This document shows, in pieces, positions 8,832 to 18,831 of a stretch of 64,000 nt of DNA (the stretch's first letter is position 1; each line of letters begins with the position of its first letter). The stretch covers positions 51,127 to 115,126 of the forward strand of contig QCPZ01000004.1 of NCBI GenBank assembly GCA_003212345.1, read 5' to 3'. The DNA comes from SAR116 cluster bacterium AG-447-A06. GTDB lineage: Bacteria; Pseudomonadota; Alphaproteobacteria; Puniceispirillales; Puniceispirillaceae. The notes beneath the pieces were generated by a model. It saw only the letters and a program-made list of their open reading frames with translations, was not told the origin of the DNA and ran no database searches. The position numbers were made by a program, and so were the translations under genes.

Positions 8832-11800
8832 ATGCATTTTGAAAGACGGTTCACGACATCGGGGAAAGATGCCTACGCGAGTATCGAATTCAGATCAGCG
8901 ACCAGTGAAATTCGGAATCCAGATGGAACAATCGTGTTTCAAGCCAAGGACATTCAGGTTCCAGCGCAATTCTCGCAAGTCGCGACAGATATTCTAGCGC
9001 AGAAATATTTTCGCAAAGCTGGCGTGCCCACAGCCCTAAAACGAGTTGAAGAAACTTCGATCCCATCATGGCTATGGCGCAGCGAGTCAGACACAAAGGC
9101 ACTTGCCACGCTGCCAGAGGGTCAACGTTATTCAGGCGAGAAATCGGCCAAACAAGTGTTTGACCGACTTGCCGGCACGTGGACCTATTGGGGCTGGAAG
9201 GGTGGATATTTCACCAGCGAAGACGATGCCAGAACTTATTTTGACGAAATGCGCTACATGCTCGCTACCCAGATGGCCGCGCCAAATTCACCGCAGTGGT
9301 TCAACACTGGCATGCACTGGGCCTACGGCATTGATGGGCCAAGTCAGGGACATTTTTATGTTGATTACAAAACTGGTAAATTAACCCGATCAACCGGCGC
9401 TTACGAACATCCACAGCCACATGCTTGCTTTATCCAGTCGGTTAGTGATGACCTGGTCAATGAAGGCGGAATCATGGATTTGTGGGTGCGTGAAGCGCGT
9501 CTGTTCAAATATGGATCAGGTACCGGATCAAACTTCAGCCGGCTCCGCGGTGAGGGTGAAAGCCTGTCTGGCGGTGGCAAATCATCTGGCTTAATGAGCT
9601 TTTTACGAATTGGTGATCGGGCCGCAGGCGCCATCAAATCTGGCGGCACCACCCGCCGAGCGGCCAAAATGGTGACGGTAGATATAGACCACCCCGATAT
9701 TGAAGCCTATGTCGATTGGAAAGTTGTTGAAGAACAGAAAGTTGCTGCCCTTGTGGCCGGATCCAAATTAGCCCAAAAACACTTGAGCGAGGTTATGACC
9801 GCCTGTCAAATTACGGATGGTTTGGATGTTGACGAGAAGTTTGACCCGAAAGCGAATAAGGCTCTGAAAAAGGCTATCTTGTCCGCGCGTAAATCTATGA
9901 TCCCAGAAAATTATATCCAGCGGGTGATCCAGTTTGCTCAGCAAGGCTATACAGATATTGAATTCAAAACATACGATACAGACTGGGACTCAGAAGCCTA
10001 CCTAACCGTTGCAGGACAAAACTCAAACAACTCGGTTCGAGTTAGCAACGAATATCTGCAAGCCGTCCTCGACGATGGAGAATGGGAACTAATCCAACGC
10101 CGTGACGGCGGCGTCGCAAAACGTATTAAGGCAGCTGACCTTTGGGAAAAAATTGCCCACGCAGCATGGGCCTGTGCCGATCCGGGCCTGCAATATGACA
10201 CCACCATCAATGAATGGCACACCTGCCCAGAAGGCGGTAGGATTAATGCCTCTAACCCGTGTTCGGAATACATGTTCCTTGATGATACCGCTTGCAACCT
10301 GGCATCACTGAACCTGATGCAATTCCGCAAGGATGATCTTAGCTTTGATATTCCTGCCTTTGAACATGCAGTTCGGTTCTGGACATTGACACTGGAAATT
10401 TCAGTTCTGATGGCACAATTTCCATCGAAGGAGATTGCCCAACTGTCATATGAGTACCGCACGCTTGGTCTGGGCTTTGCTAATATTGGCGGTCTATTGA
10501 TGGCCGAAGGGTATTCTTATGACAGCGATGAAGGACGCGCGATCTGCGGGTCTATTTCGGCAATCATGACTGGTATCGCATATGCTACATCGGCCGAGAT
10601 CGCAAGCGAGGTTGGCGCCTTCAAGAATTACAAGAAAAACGCCAAAAACATGCTGCGTGTGTTGAACAACCACAGGCTCGCCGCGCATGGAAAAAGCGGT
10701 GGCTATGAAGGGCTAGAAATTCTGCCTGTGCCGCTTGACATTAAATCTTGCCCAGATAAATCGCTTACCGATGCAGCGAAAGCCGCATGGGATCTGGCGG
10801 TTAACCTGGGCAAAAAGCATGGCTATCGTAACGCACAAGCCACAGTCATAGCCCCAACCGGCACAATTGGTCTCGTAATGGATTGTGACACCACTGGTAT
10901 CGAGCCTGATTTTGCCATTGTCAAATTCAAGAAGCTTGCTGGCGGTGGATATTTCAAAATCATCAACCGCGTTGTACCCGAAGCCCTTCAGCGTCTGGGG
11001 TATGGGAAAAACCAGATTGAAGACATTGTTAAATATGCAGTTGGGTCAGGTAGCTTGGAAAATTGTCAGTCAGTGTCACTGAACGCATTGAAAGATAAAG
11101 GCTTTGGCGACGAAGAAATAGCCAAAATTGAGGCCGGACTTAGCAGTGCTTTTGATGTGAAATTCGTTTTCAATCACTTCACCCTTGGCACAGAGTTTTG
11201 TAAAAGCAAGCTTGGCGTAACTGACGCACAGTTGAATGATTTTGACTTCAATCTTCTTGAACACCTCGGCTTCAGCAAGGATGAAATCGAAGCAGCAAAC
11301 CTGCATGTTTGTGGTGCGATGACTCTCGAAGGAGCGCCGCACCTAAAAGATGTCCATTTGCCGATTTTTGATTGTGCCAATGTGTGCGGCCGTATCGGAA
11401 AACGCTTTTTGTCAGTTGAAAGCCACATTACTATGATGGCGGCGTCACAGCCCTTTATTTCGGGCGCCATTTCAAAGACCATCAATATGCCAAATTCAGC
11501 AACGGTAAAAGAATGCGGTGAGGCTTACATGCAATCATGGCGCCTGGGCCTAAAAGCGAATGCACTTTACCGTGATGGCTCCAAGCTCAGCCAACCACTG
11601 TCAGCCGGCCTTGTTGACGATGTTGATTTGGAAGACGAAAGTGATGACGCACCAATGGCAGCAGCCGCACCTCAAGTGATCGAAAAAGTGGTTGAGAGGA
11701 TAATCCGCGCCGAACGTGAACGACTGCCTCATCGGCGGAAAGGCTATACCCAGAAGGCAACCGTTGGCGGTCATAAGGTATATCTCCGAACCGGTGAATA

Positions 11801-12488
11801 TGAAGATGGTCGTATTGGCGAGGTATTTATTGATATGCACAAGGAAGGCGCAGCCTTTCGCTCATTAATGAATAATTTTGCCATCGCCGTCTCAATCGGC
11901 CTCCAGTATGGCGTGCCGTTGGAAGAGTTTGTTGAGGCTTATACCTTTACCCGGTTTGAGCCACAGGGCATCGTGACTGGAAATGACGCAATCAAAATGT
12001 CAACATCAATCCTGGATTATACATTCCGCGAATTGGCAATATCCTATCTTGATCGCAGTGATCTGGGTCATGTAAATGTCGATGATCTGGATGTAACGAC
12101 AACGGGTGCGGGTGATAACCAGTCAGACGTGATGAACCGCGTCACAAGTCATGGTTTTATCCGCCGCCAAGGTTTAGTTGTCTATTCCAATGATGGTGGC
12201 GCAGCGGTTGCCGCTACTGGCGGAAGTGATAATGTGGAAACCTTGCGCGCAGGCGATAGAGAAGGAAGTACAATTGCCGATTTCGGTCTTGCCAGCGACA
12301 CCGCCGGTGAGGTCGCTAGCAGCGCAAACACCTCAAAAAGCACCCCAAAAGCCGCCGACCTTGTACAGCAAGCCCGTATGCAGGGCTACGAGGGTGAGGC
12401 CTGCCCGGAATGCCAGAATTTCACCCTTGTCCGCAATGGCACCTGTTTGAAATGTAACACGTGTGGGTCAACCACAGGGTGCAGTTAA
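8832..12488 (+). CDS. nrdJ: Adenosylcobalamin-dependent ribonucleoside-diphosphate reductase (class II)
   Basis: A 1218-residue class II ribonucleotide reductase that makes deoxyribonucleotides using a B12-derived radical. Motifs in order are [16 protein letters not shown] (substrate loop), [20 protein letters not shown] (active-site cysteine region), [16 protein letters not shown] and a second conserved block [12 protein letters not shown]...[10 protein letters not shown]. The C-terminus is a zinc ribbon with CPEC and CxxC pairs ([13 protein letters not shown]), typical of the large alphaproteobacterial form. It needs B12, as does the corrinoid cluster near 60 kb. It is monocistronic, with a strong terminator directly after it. 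Confidence 0.97.
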   Translation: MHFERRFTTSGKDAYASIEFRSATSEIRNPDGTIVFQAKDIQVPAQFSQVATDILAQKYFRKAGVPTALKRVEETSIPSWLWRSESDTKALATLPEGQRYSGEKSAKQVFDRLAGTWTYWGWKGGYFTSEDDARTYFDEMRYMLATQMAAPNSPQWFNTGMHWAYGIDGPSQGHFYVDYKTGKLTRSTGAYEHPQPHACFIQSVSDDLVNEGGIMDLWVREARLFKYGSGTGSNFSRLRGEGESLSGGGKSSGLMSFLRIGDRAAGAIKSGGTTRRAAKMVTVDIDHPDIEAYVDWKVVEEQKVAALVAGSKLAQKHLSEVMTACQITDGLDVDEKFDPKANKALKKAILSARKSMIPENYIQRVIQFAQQGYTDIEFKTYDTDWDSEAYLTVAGQNSNNSVRVSNEYLQAVLDDGEWELIQRRDGGVAKRIKAADLWEKIAHAAWACADPGLQYDTTINEWHTCPEGGRINASNPCSEYMFLDDTACNLASLNLMQFRKDDLSFDIPAFEHAVRFWTLTLEISVLMAQFPSKEIAQLSYEYRTLGLGFANIGGLLMAEGYSYDSDEGRAICGSISAIMTGIAYATSAEIASEVGAFKNYKKNAKNMLRVLNNHRLAAHGKSGGYEGLEILPVPLDIKSCPDKSLTDAAKAAWDLAVNLGKKHGYRNAQATVIAPTGTIGLVMDCDTTGIEPDFAIVKFKKLAGGGYFKIINRVVPEALQRLGYGKNQIEDIVKYAVGSGSLENCQSVSLNALKDKGFGDEEIAKIEAGLSSAFDVKFVFNHFTLGTEFCKSKLGVTDAQLNDFDFNLLEHLGFSKDEIEAANLHVCGAMTLEGAPHLKDVHLPIFDCANVCGRIGKRFLSVESHITMMAASQPFISGAISKTINMPNSATVKECGEAYMQSWRLGLKANALYRDGSKLSQPLSAGLVDDVDLEDESDDAPMAAAAPQVIEKVVERIIRAERERLPHRRKGYTQKATVGGHKVYLRTGEYEDGRIGEVFIDMHKEGAAFRSLMNNFAIAVSIGLQYGVPLEEFVEAYTFTRFEPQGIVTGNDAIKMSTSILDYTFRELAISYLDRSDLGHVNVDDLDVTTTGAGDNQSDVMNRVTSHGFIRRQGLVVYSNDGGAAVAATGGSDNVETLRAGDREGSTIADFGLASDTAGEVASSANTSKSTPKAADLVQQARMQGYEGEACPECQNFTLVRNGTCLKCNTCGSTTGCS

Positions 12489-12517
12489 ACTCTCCCTGCA
12501 GCGCAATCTGCAGACCT

Positions 12518-12550
12518 GGCCCCACGCAATTTCGTGGGGCCTTTTTATTT
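12518..12550 (+). terminator. Rho-independent terminator after nrdJ
   Basis: A perfect 9-bp stem GGCCCCACG (12518-12526) pairs with CGTGGGGCC (12533-12541) around a 6-base loop CAATTT. It is followed by CTTTTTATTT-like T-rich sequence (12541-12550). It begins 29 bases after the nrdJ stop. Confidence 0.92.
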
Positions 12551-12694
12551 CGAAAACACCAGATTTATCAATCGATCTAGCTTGCCATTCAAGAGTGATT
12601 ATGCCAGCTTCGCAAAGGAGATTTCGTTAGTAGGTCGGCACGGCCATCGCGACAGGAAATGCCGCTTAACCGCATATTTAAGAGGAGTGAGACC

Positions 12695-13162
12695 ATGACA
12701 AGCAAGGTAGAACACAGGCTGCGATCAGCCGGCGTTACAATTCCCGATGCACCCAGCCCGGCTGCAAATTACCTGCCTTTCACCCGCACCGGAAACCTTA
12801 TTTTCGTGTCAGGTCAAGTTCCATTTGTTAATGGTAAACTGGAAGTTACCGGAACGGTTGGTAAAAATGCCAGTGTTGAAGATGCGCAAGGCCAGGCAAA
12901 AATATGTGCGATCAACTTGTTGGCACAATTGAAAGTTGCTTGTGACGGTGATCTGGACCGGGTTGTTAGGGTCGTAAAACTTGGCGCGTTTGTTGCGTCA
13001 GCCGATAATTTTTTTGAGCAGCCTATTGTGGTGAATGCCGCATCTGATTTGATGGTCGAAGCGTTTGGTGAAGCTGGTCGCCATGCCCGGTTTGCCGTCG
13101 GCACCAATGCCCTGCCGCTAAATTGTCTTGTTGAAATTGACGGTGTTTTTGAAATTTCCTAG
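12695..13162 (+). CDS. RidA-family protein (YjgF/YER057c/UK114)
   Basis: A 155-residue RidA-superfamily protein. The family includes enamine/imine deaminases that detoxify reactive intermediates of PLP enzymes, but many members have other or unknown roles. Visible features are GNLIFVSGQVP near residue 33, AINLLAQLKVACDGDLDRVVRVVKLGAFV in the centre (about 78-107) and the trimer-core end ARFAVGTNALPLNCLVEIDGVFEI. The usual catalytic Arg position reads as Asn-Ala-Leu in the VGTNALP segment, suggesting the divergent subgroup. The ATG at 12695 is preferred because AGAGGAG lies just upstream. An upstream in-frame ATG at 12659 lacks a site. Confidence 0.9.
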   Translation: MTSKVEHRLRSAGVTIPDAPSPAANYLPFTRTGNLIFVSGQVPFVNGKLEVTGTVGKNASVEDAQGQAKICAINLLAQLKVACDGDLDRVVRVVKLGAFVASADNFFEQPIVVNAASDLMVEAFGEAGRHARFAVGTNALPLNCLVEIDGVFEIS

Positions 13163-13249
13163 GCGCTCATGTCCTTTACCAGTTTTTTATGTTAAACGAT
13201 TGCAAAGCGTGTTGTCCCTGTTTCTACGGGATCGCCAGTTCAAAAGCCA

Positions 13250-14401
13250 ATGGGTGATAGCTCGTTAAATCTAAATATTGGCACGAAGATAGTCGCCATA
13301 GATGCTAAAGAATGGGATTCCATAGCGGGTAAAAAAAATCCCTTTGTCAGTCATGCGTTTTTAACCGCCCTAGAGTCTGGTGGGGCAGTTGGCGGTAATA
13401 GTGGCTGGAGCGCGATGCACCTACTTTTACGCAATGAAGACGGGCAATTGCTTGGTGCGATGCCGCATTACCTGAAACACCATTCCTATGGCGAGTATAT
13501 TTTTGACCATAGCTGGGCTAATGCGTTTGAACGCGCCGGCGGTACCTATTACCCAAAATTGCTGGGAGCGGTTCCGTTTACACCTGCCAGTGGTCCAAGG
13601 TTATTGGTCCGTGATGGGCGTAGCGATCTGAAAGCAGCCCTTGCCAAAGGGGCATTACGCCTGCTGGACAAATATCAATTATCCTCAGCGCACATAAATT
13701 TTTTGCCCGAGCATGATGCTAAACTATTGGCCAATGATGGCTGGTTACACCGCACGGGTATCCAGTTCCACTGGCATAATCAAAACTTTGCTAATTTTGA
13801 TGGTTTTCTGGCGACCCTGTCATCGCGCAAACGGAAGAATATTCGTAAGGAAAGAGCATCAATTGCTGCATCTGGGGTGACACTATTGCCACTGACAGGC
13901 GATGCCATTAAGAAAACCCATATTGATGATTTTTACCGCTTCTACATGTCGACAATTGACCGAAAGTGGGGGGGAGCTTACCTGAACCATGAGGTATTTA
14001 CCCAACTTCACCAGACGATGCCCGATAAAATGCTTTTAGTGATGGCTGAGTACAATGGAAAAATCATTGGGGGAGCATTGAATTTCATCGGTGAAGACGC
14101 CCTTTATGGCCGAAATTGGGGCGCTGACCTTAATATCCCAAATTTACATTTTGAGGCATGCTATTATCAAGCAATCGAATTTGCAATCCAGCATGGGTTG
14201 CAGCGTGTAGAAGCTGGGGCACAGGGCTTTCATAAGGTGCAGCGCGGTTATTTACCTGTAACCACCCATTCAGTGCATTACATCGCACACGATGGGTTCC
14301 GCGAAGCGGTTTCGCGCTTCCTTGACGCTGAAAAAAAGGGCATTGAGGCTGAAAAAAATCAGATTGCACTGACTAGCCCATTCAAATCCGGTCCAACTTA
14401 A
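13250..14401 (+). CDS. GNAT/FemAB-like acyltransferase, COG3146 (DUF482) family
   Basis: A 383-residue cytosolic protein of the family annotated as 'peptidoglycan biosynthesis' or GNAT N-acetyltransferase. Conserved stretches are FVSHAFLTALE near residue 35, FTPASGPRLLV near 107, the SSRKRKNIRKERA basic segment near 200, YNGKIIGGALNF near 270 and GAQGFHKVQRGYLPVTTHS near 325. Substrate is not known for the family; the fold resembles FemA/MprF-like aminoacyl transferases. It may share a transcript with the RidA-family gene 87 bases upstream. It converges on clpA with a 19-base gap. Confidence 0.8.
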   Translation: MGDSSLNLNIGTKIVAIDAKEWDSIAGKKNPFVSHAFLTALESGGAVGGNSGWSAMHLLLRNEDGQLLGAMPHYLKHHSYGEYIFDHSWANAFERAGGTYYPKLLGAVPFTPASGPRLLVRDGRSDLKAALAKGALRLLDKYQLSSAHINFLPEHDAKLLANDGWLHRTGIQFHWHNQNFANFDGFLATLSSRKRKNIRKERASIAASGVTLLPLTGDAIKKTHIDDFYRFYMSTIDRKWGGAYLNHEVFTQLHQTMPDKMLLVMAEYNGKIIGGALNFIGEDALYGRNWGADLNIPNLHFEACYYQAIEFAIQHGLQRVEAGAQGFHKVQRGYLPVTTHSVHYIAHDGFREAVSRFLDAEKKGIEAEKNQIALTSPFKSGPT

Positions 14402-14420
14402 GCGAGGCCTTCAAAACTGT

Positions 14421-16718
14421 TTAATCCACTTGAGGGGCTGGCAATGCAGCCCGTTTTCGTCCGCCAGTCAGCACCTTTTGTGGCGGAGCCTTCACTGTAA
14501 CGGTTAGCGAATCATCAGCAACATCAACAAAAACTACTCCGCCGCCAACAAGCCCGCCAAAAAGCATTTCGTCAGCTAACGGCTTCTTGATGTGTTCTTG
14601 CACGACACGGGCCAACGGACGTGCCCCATATTTCGAGTCATAGCCACGATCGGCAAGCCAATCTAACGCAGCATCGCTTAATTCGATTTCGACATTGCGA
14701 TCCGCAAGCTGACCATCAAGCTGCATAATGAATTTGTCAACAACTCGCCGGATCACCTCTTTGCCAAGAGGGGAGAACGGGATGATTGCATCCAAACGAT
14801 TGCGAAACTCCGGCGTAAACATCTTTTCAATCGCTTCAATATCGGCACCTTCATTATGGGTCCGATTAAAACCGATGGCCGATTTTGACAATTCCACCGC
14901 ACCAGCATTGGTTGTCATAATCAGAATAACATTTCGGAAATCAACAACCTTGCCGTTGTTATCGGTCAACTTGCCATGGTCCATGACCTGCAGAAGAATA
15001 TTAAAAAGGTCCGGGTGTGCTTTTTCAATTTCATCAAGCAGAAGCACAGCATGAGGTGTTTGATCTACAGCATCAGTTAATAAACCGCCTTGATCAAACC
15101 CAACATAACCCGGAGGAGCACCAATCAGGCGGGATACGGTGTGGCGTTCCATGTATTCAGACATGTCAAAACGCATGAGCTTTATGCCAAGCGCTTCAGC
15201 AACCTGGCGAGCAACTTCAGTCTTACCGACTCCAGTTGGACCCGAAAACAAGTAGTTGCCAACCGGTTTTTCCAATTCACGCAATCCCGCACGTGATAAT
15301 TTAATAGCAGAAGCAAGCGCGGCGATCGCATCATCTTGGCCAAACACAAGACGTTTTAGGTCATCTTCAAGCGAGGCTAAAACCGCCTTATCATCGCGAC
15401 TAACATGTTTTGAGGGGATTCGCGCCATCGTTGCAATGGTGGCTTCGATATCCTTTTGCCCAATTGTTTGCCTACGTCGAGATGGTGGCAACAGATTTTG
15501 AGCCGCCGCCGCTTCATCAATTACATCAATCGCTTTATCAGGGAGTTTGCGGTCATTAATATAACGCGCTGACAAATCAACAGCCGTTTTCAATGCAGCT
15601 CCTGTAAACCTTACTTTGTGGTGATCTTCATACCGGCTCTTCAACCCGTTTAAAATTTTGACAGCGTCGGGAATAGTTGGTTCAGCAACATCAATTTTTT
15701 GGAATCTTCGCACAAGCGCGCGGTCTTTTTCAAAGTAACCTCGATATTCTTTATAGGTTGTCGAGCCAATACAACGAAGCGTGCCCTCCTGAAGGGCTGG
15801 CTTCAAAAGATTTGATGCGTCCATCGCCCCACCAGATGTAGCACCAGCACCAATAACAGTATGAATTTCGTCGATGAACAGAATAGCATTTTCATCTTCA
15901 GAAACGGCTCTCATAACTGCCTTTAGCCGTTCTTCAAAATCACCACGGTAACGCGTTCCAGCCAGCAATTGTCCCATATCCAACGCATAAATCACCGCCG
16001 TTGACAACACTTCAGGAACAGCTCCTTCAAAAATCCGTAAAGCGAGACCCTCAGCAATTGCTGTTTTCCCGACGCCCGGGTCACCGACATAAAGTGGGTT
16101 GTTTTTTGTGCGCCGGCATAGCACCTGAATGGTCCTGTCCAACTCACGGTCACGGCCAATCAATGGGTCGATTCTGCCAGCCGCTGCCTTAGTGATAAGA
16201 TTGACAGCAAATTGGGAAAGCGGATCTTTACCCTCAATTCCTGCCGTCTCCTGATCAACATCGTCTTCAGAACTTTTGGCCACGCTGCTCTCAGAGCCGT
16301 GACTAATGAAGGAGACCGCATCGAGACGCGTCATGTTCAGTGATTTCAGGAACCAAACCGCGTGACTTTCACGCTCAGAAAAAATTGAAACAAGAGCATT
16401 TGCACCCGTTGCCATCTCATGTCCAGATGATTGTGTATGTATGATGGCGCGCTGAATAACGCGTTGAAAACTCGCTGTGGGTTGCACGTCAGCATTACCC
16501 TCTGGGTCTACAATGGACGAGAGCTCAACTTCGATAAATTTGCTGAGTTTTTTTACCAATTCTCCGATATCAACATTACAGGCATGCAACACTTCCAATG
16601 CGTCACGATCTTCGGTAAGGGCCAAAAGCAAATGTTCAAGCGTAGCGAACTCATGGGACATGGACGCAGCGTTAGACATCGCACGGCGCAATGTTTCTTC
16701 GAGTTCGCGTGACAGCAT
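14421..16718 (-). CDS. clpA: ATP-dependent Clp protease ATP-binding subunit ClpA
   Basis: A 765-residue class I Clp ATPase. It has an N-terminal Clp_N repeat region, then AAA domain 1 with Walker A GDPGVGKTA (about 217-225) and Walker B LFIDEIH. AAA domain 2 has Walker A GPTGVGKTE and Walker B LLLDEIEKAHPD, followed by the C-terminal D2-small domain (YGARPLARVVQEHI). ClpA unfolds substrates for ClpP. The clpS gene ends four bases upstream on the same strand, so adaptor and unfoldase are coexpressed. Confidence 0.97.
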   Translation of the reverse strand: MLSRELEETLRRAMSNAASMSHEFATLEHLLLALTEDRDALEVLHACNVDIGELVKKLSKFIEVELSSIVDPEGNADVQPTASFQRVIQRAIIHTQSSGHEMATGANALVSIFSERESHAVWFLKSLNMTRLDAVSFISHGSESSVAKSSEDDVDQETAGIEGKDPLSQFAVNLITKAAAGRIDPLIGRDRELDRTIQVLCRRTKNNPLYVGDPGVGKTAIAEGLALRIFEGAVPEVLSTAVIYALDMGQLLAGTRYRGDFEERLKAVMRAVSEDENAILFIDEIHTVIGAGATSGGAMDASNLLKPALQEGTLRCIGSTTYKEYRGYFEKDRALVRRFQKIDVAEPTIPDAVKILNGLKSRYEDHHKVRFTGAALKTAVDLSARYINDRKLPDKAIDVIDEAAAAQNLLPPSRRRQTIGQKDIEATIATMARIPSKHVSRDDKAVLASLEDDLKRLVFGQDDAIAALASAIKLSRAGLRELEKPVGNYLFSGPTGVGKTEVARQVAEALGIKLMRFDMSEYMERHTVSRLIGAPPGYVGFDQGGLLTDAVDQTPHAVLLLDEIEKAHPDLFNILLQVMDHGKLTDNNGKVVDFRNVILIMTTNAGAVELSKSAIGFNRTHNEGADIEAIEKMFTPEFRNRLDAIIPFSPLGKEVIRRVVDKFIMQLDGQLADRNVEIELSDAALDWLADRGYDSKYGARPLARVVQEHIKKPLADEMLFGGLVGGGVVFVDVADDSLTVTVKAPPQKVLTGGRKRAALPAPQVD

Positions 16719-16722
16719 CTAA

Positions 16723-17052
16723 CTATTCCTTTTCTAGTTGCAATTGCAGCGGATGATCATTTTTACGCGCGTAATCAATAGTTTTCTGCGCCTTGCTCTC
16801 AGCAATTTCAAAACTATAAACACCACAAACGCCCACCCCACGCTGATGGACATTCAGCATAATTTGTGTTGCCTCGCCCGATGACCGGCCGAAGAACTTC
16901 TGCAATACGTGCACAACAAATTCCATCGGCGTATAATCATCGTTAAGCATGATCACTTTATACATTGAGGGCTTTTTGGTTTTGGTACGGCTATCAAGAA
17001 TTAATTGTCCATTTCCATTACCGTTGTCATTGTTTTTATCATCATTAGCCAT
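16723..17052 (-). CDS. clpS: ATP-dependent Clp protease adaptor ClpS
   Basis: A 109-residue N-recognin that delivers proteins with N-terminal Leu, Phe, Trp or Tyr to ClpAP. The conserved core is [20 protein letters not shown], with the N-degron pocket Asn-Asp-Asp, and the C-terminal part contains [13 protein letters not shown]. The start at the ATG of MANDDKN (17052) gives normal length. The frame is open to 17151 but the extra 33 residues look unrelated. Aat, which makes primary N-degrons, is encoded at 6.3 kb. Confidence 0.95.
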   Translation of the reverse strand: MANDDKNNDNGNGNGQLILDSRTKTKKPSMYKVIMLNDDYTPMEFVVHVLQKFFGRSSGEATQIMLNVHQRGVGVCGVYSFEIAESKAQKTIDYARKNDHPLQLQLEKE

Positions 17053-17309
17053 AGAATTTTTGACACCCTTGCCAATCATTTTCAAATTATTAACGCCTTG
17101 GCCTTCGCTGTAAAGTGGATGATATAAAGACCAAGCATCACTCGAAACCAACTATAGTATAACACAAAAAAGCTTTCTTTCCCTATTAAGATATTGGTAT
17201 TCTAACCAATAAGGAAAAGAGGTTTCATAAAAAATAATAGGGTTTTTCTGCTGGCAGAACAAATGTAAATCAATCCATGAAAATGCTGCCAAGTTTCTTG
17301 AATAGATTA

Positions 17310-17328
17310 CTAATTGCGTTACAATTAG
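17310..17328. promoter_or_regulatory. Perfect 7-bp dyad upstream of the D,D-carboxypeptidase gene
   Basis: CTAATTG-CGTTA-CAATTAG is a perfect inverted repeat with a 5-base loop, 51 bases before the start codon at 17380. It lies in the 327-base divergent region between clpS and the carboxypeptidase gene. A second dyad, ATTGGT-ATTCTA-ACCAAT, lies near 17193-17210. Either could be an operator; no regulator is identified. Confidence 0.3.
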
Positions 17329-17379
17329 ATTCGTTGGAAATCTGGTTTTTATGACTTTGTCGACATAGGACAGGCCTTT

Positions 17380-18789
17380 ATGCCACGATTAAACGTAGCA
17401 AAGATGCTACATTTCATTCGGCTGACACCGCACCGATTTGTTTATCGGCGCGGTAATCAAGCGCTGTTTAAGATTGTGCTGTTTTTTTTAACATTTGAAA
17501 CACAACAATCTGGGCTTGCAAATCTGCAATTCAAACCTACGCTCCGCTTATTAATTGCAATGCTGGCTTTATTCGTGTGCCTCGCGCCGGGCATATCAAC
17601 TGCACAAGTCAACAAATATGCCGCCATCGTTATCGACGAAGCCAGTGGTAAGGTTTTATTTTCGCGTAATGCTGAACACCTGCGTTACCCGGCATCCCTG
17701 ACAAAAATCATGACATTATATCTATTATTCGAGGATATTGAAGCCGGCCGCATGACGTTGAAAAGTCGGATCCCAGTCTCCAGAACAGCGGCAGGCCGCT
17801 CACCTTCAAAGCTCTATCTAAAACCAGGCCAATCAATCAGTGCAGAACAAGCGATTTATGCATTAGTCACCAAATCAGCGAATGATGTTGCAACGGCGCT
17901 TGCAGAAAAGCTCTCTGGCACGGAACGCAAGTTTGCTCAGCGAATGACCCGCAAGGCCCAAGCCCTTGGAATGAAACGTACAGTGTTTAAGAACGCATCT
18001 GGCCTGCCCAACCGGAGACAAAAATCAACAGCCCGCGATATGGCTAAATTGGCGGTTGCGATGCGACGTGATTTTCCACACTTTTTTAAATATTTCAGCA
18101 CGCGCAGCTTCAACTGGCAAGGCCATAAATTCCGTAATCACAACAAATTACTATCAAAATACAGCGGCACAGATGGCATCAAAACCGGCTACATAAACGC
18201 ATCAGGTTTTAACCTTGTTGCAACAGTTGAACGCAAGGGTGTCCGATTAATTGGGGTAGTATTTGGCGGCAAAACCTCGCAAAGTCGTGACCGCCATATG
18301 ATGCAAATTCTGGACAATCAATTCAAACGCGTAAAAACCGTCAAGTTAAGGAGAGCAAGTCTTGCCGTGCCAAAAACCCTGCCAATGGCCCCGCCTGAAC
18401 GCGGCGAGAAGCAACCTGTTCACCAACCAGTTAGGAAAACAGTGAACCGCCGCAACTCATTCGAAAAACCAGAACAATTTATTGATCTGAGTTTAGCAAG
18501 CGTGGACAACCCCAACCTTGTCACAGCAACGAGTTGGAGCGTGCAAATAGGTAGTTTTGCCCGACGCGTCAACGCGCATCGTGCCGCGATTGCTGCTCGT
18601 CGCATGGCAGAAGATGTTCTTAGCATGACACCAGCAAATCTATTGCTTGTCACACGGGGCGAAATACCATTATGGCGGGTGCGCTTTAATGACCTCGATG
18701 AAAATCAGGCCCGCGCCGCCTGTGCCGCTCTATTTAGCGCGGGGCGGCCCTGTATTGCCGTGGCCGTAAAAACCACATCACGGGGCTGA
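17380..18789 (+). CDS. D-alanyl-D-alanine carboxypeptidase (S11 family) with C-terminal SPOR domain
   Basis: A 469-residue low-molecular-weight penicillin-binding protein that trims the terminal D-Ala from peptidoglycan peptides. The three active-site motifs are present: SLTK (Ser106-Lys109), SAN (166-168) and KTG (268-270). A SPOR domain, which binds denuded septal glycan, covers about residues 384-466 (SWSVQIGSF). The likely signal segment (LRLLIAMLALFVCLAP) sits at about 56-71, so there is an unusual 55-residue extension before it. AGGACAGG upstream of 17380 supports this start, while the ATG at 17560 has no obvious site but would give a normal signal peptide. Confidence 0.9.
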   Translation: MPRLNVAKMLHFIRLTPHRFVYRRGNQALFKIVLFFLTFETQQSGLANLQFKPTLRLLIAMLALFVCLAPGISTAQVNKYAAIVIDEASGKVLFSRNAEHLRYPASLTKIMTLYLLFEDIEAGRMTLKSRIPVSRTAAGRSPSKLYLKPGQSISAEQAIYALVTKSANDVATALAEKLSGTERKFAQRMTRKAQALGMKRTVFKNASGLPNRRQKSTARDMAKLAVAMRRDFPHFFKYFSTRSFNWQGHKFRNHNKLLSKYSGTDGIKTGYINASGFNLVATVERKGVRLIGVVFGGKTSQSRDRHMMQILDNQFKRVKTVKLRRASLAVPKTLPMAPPERGEKQPVHQPVRKTVNRRNSFEKPEQFIDLSLASVDNPNLVTATSWSVQIGSFARRVNAHRAAIAARRMAEDVLSMTPANLLLVTRGEIPLWRVRFNDLDENQARAACAALFSAGRPCIAVAVKTTSRG

Positions 18790-18831
18790 CCCCGCCTTTG
18801 GAAAGGTAAATTCGGTGACACAAGGCATGCT

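Noticed and set aside
18781..18806. Two short palindromes (CGGGG-CTGA-CCCCG and CCTTT-GG-AAAGG) as a bidirectional terminator between the carboxypeptidase and dnaE2 genes
   Set aside because: Stems are only 5 bp and no T-run follows on either strand.
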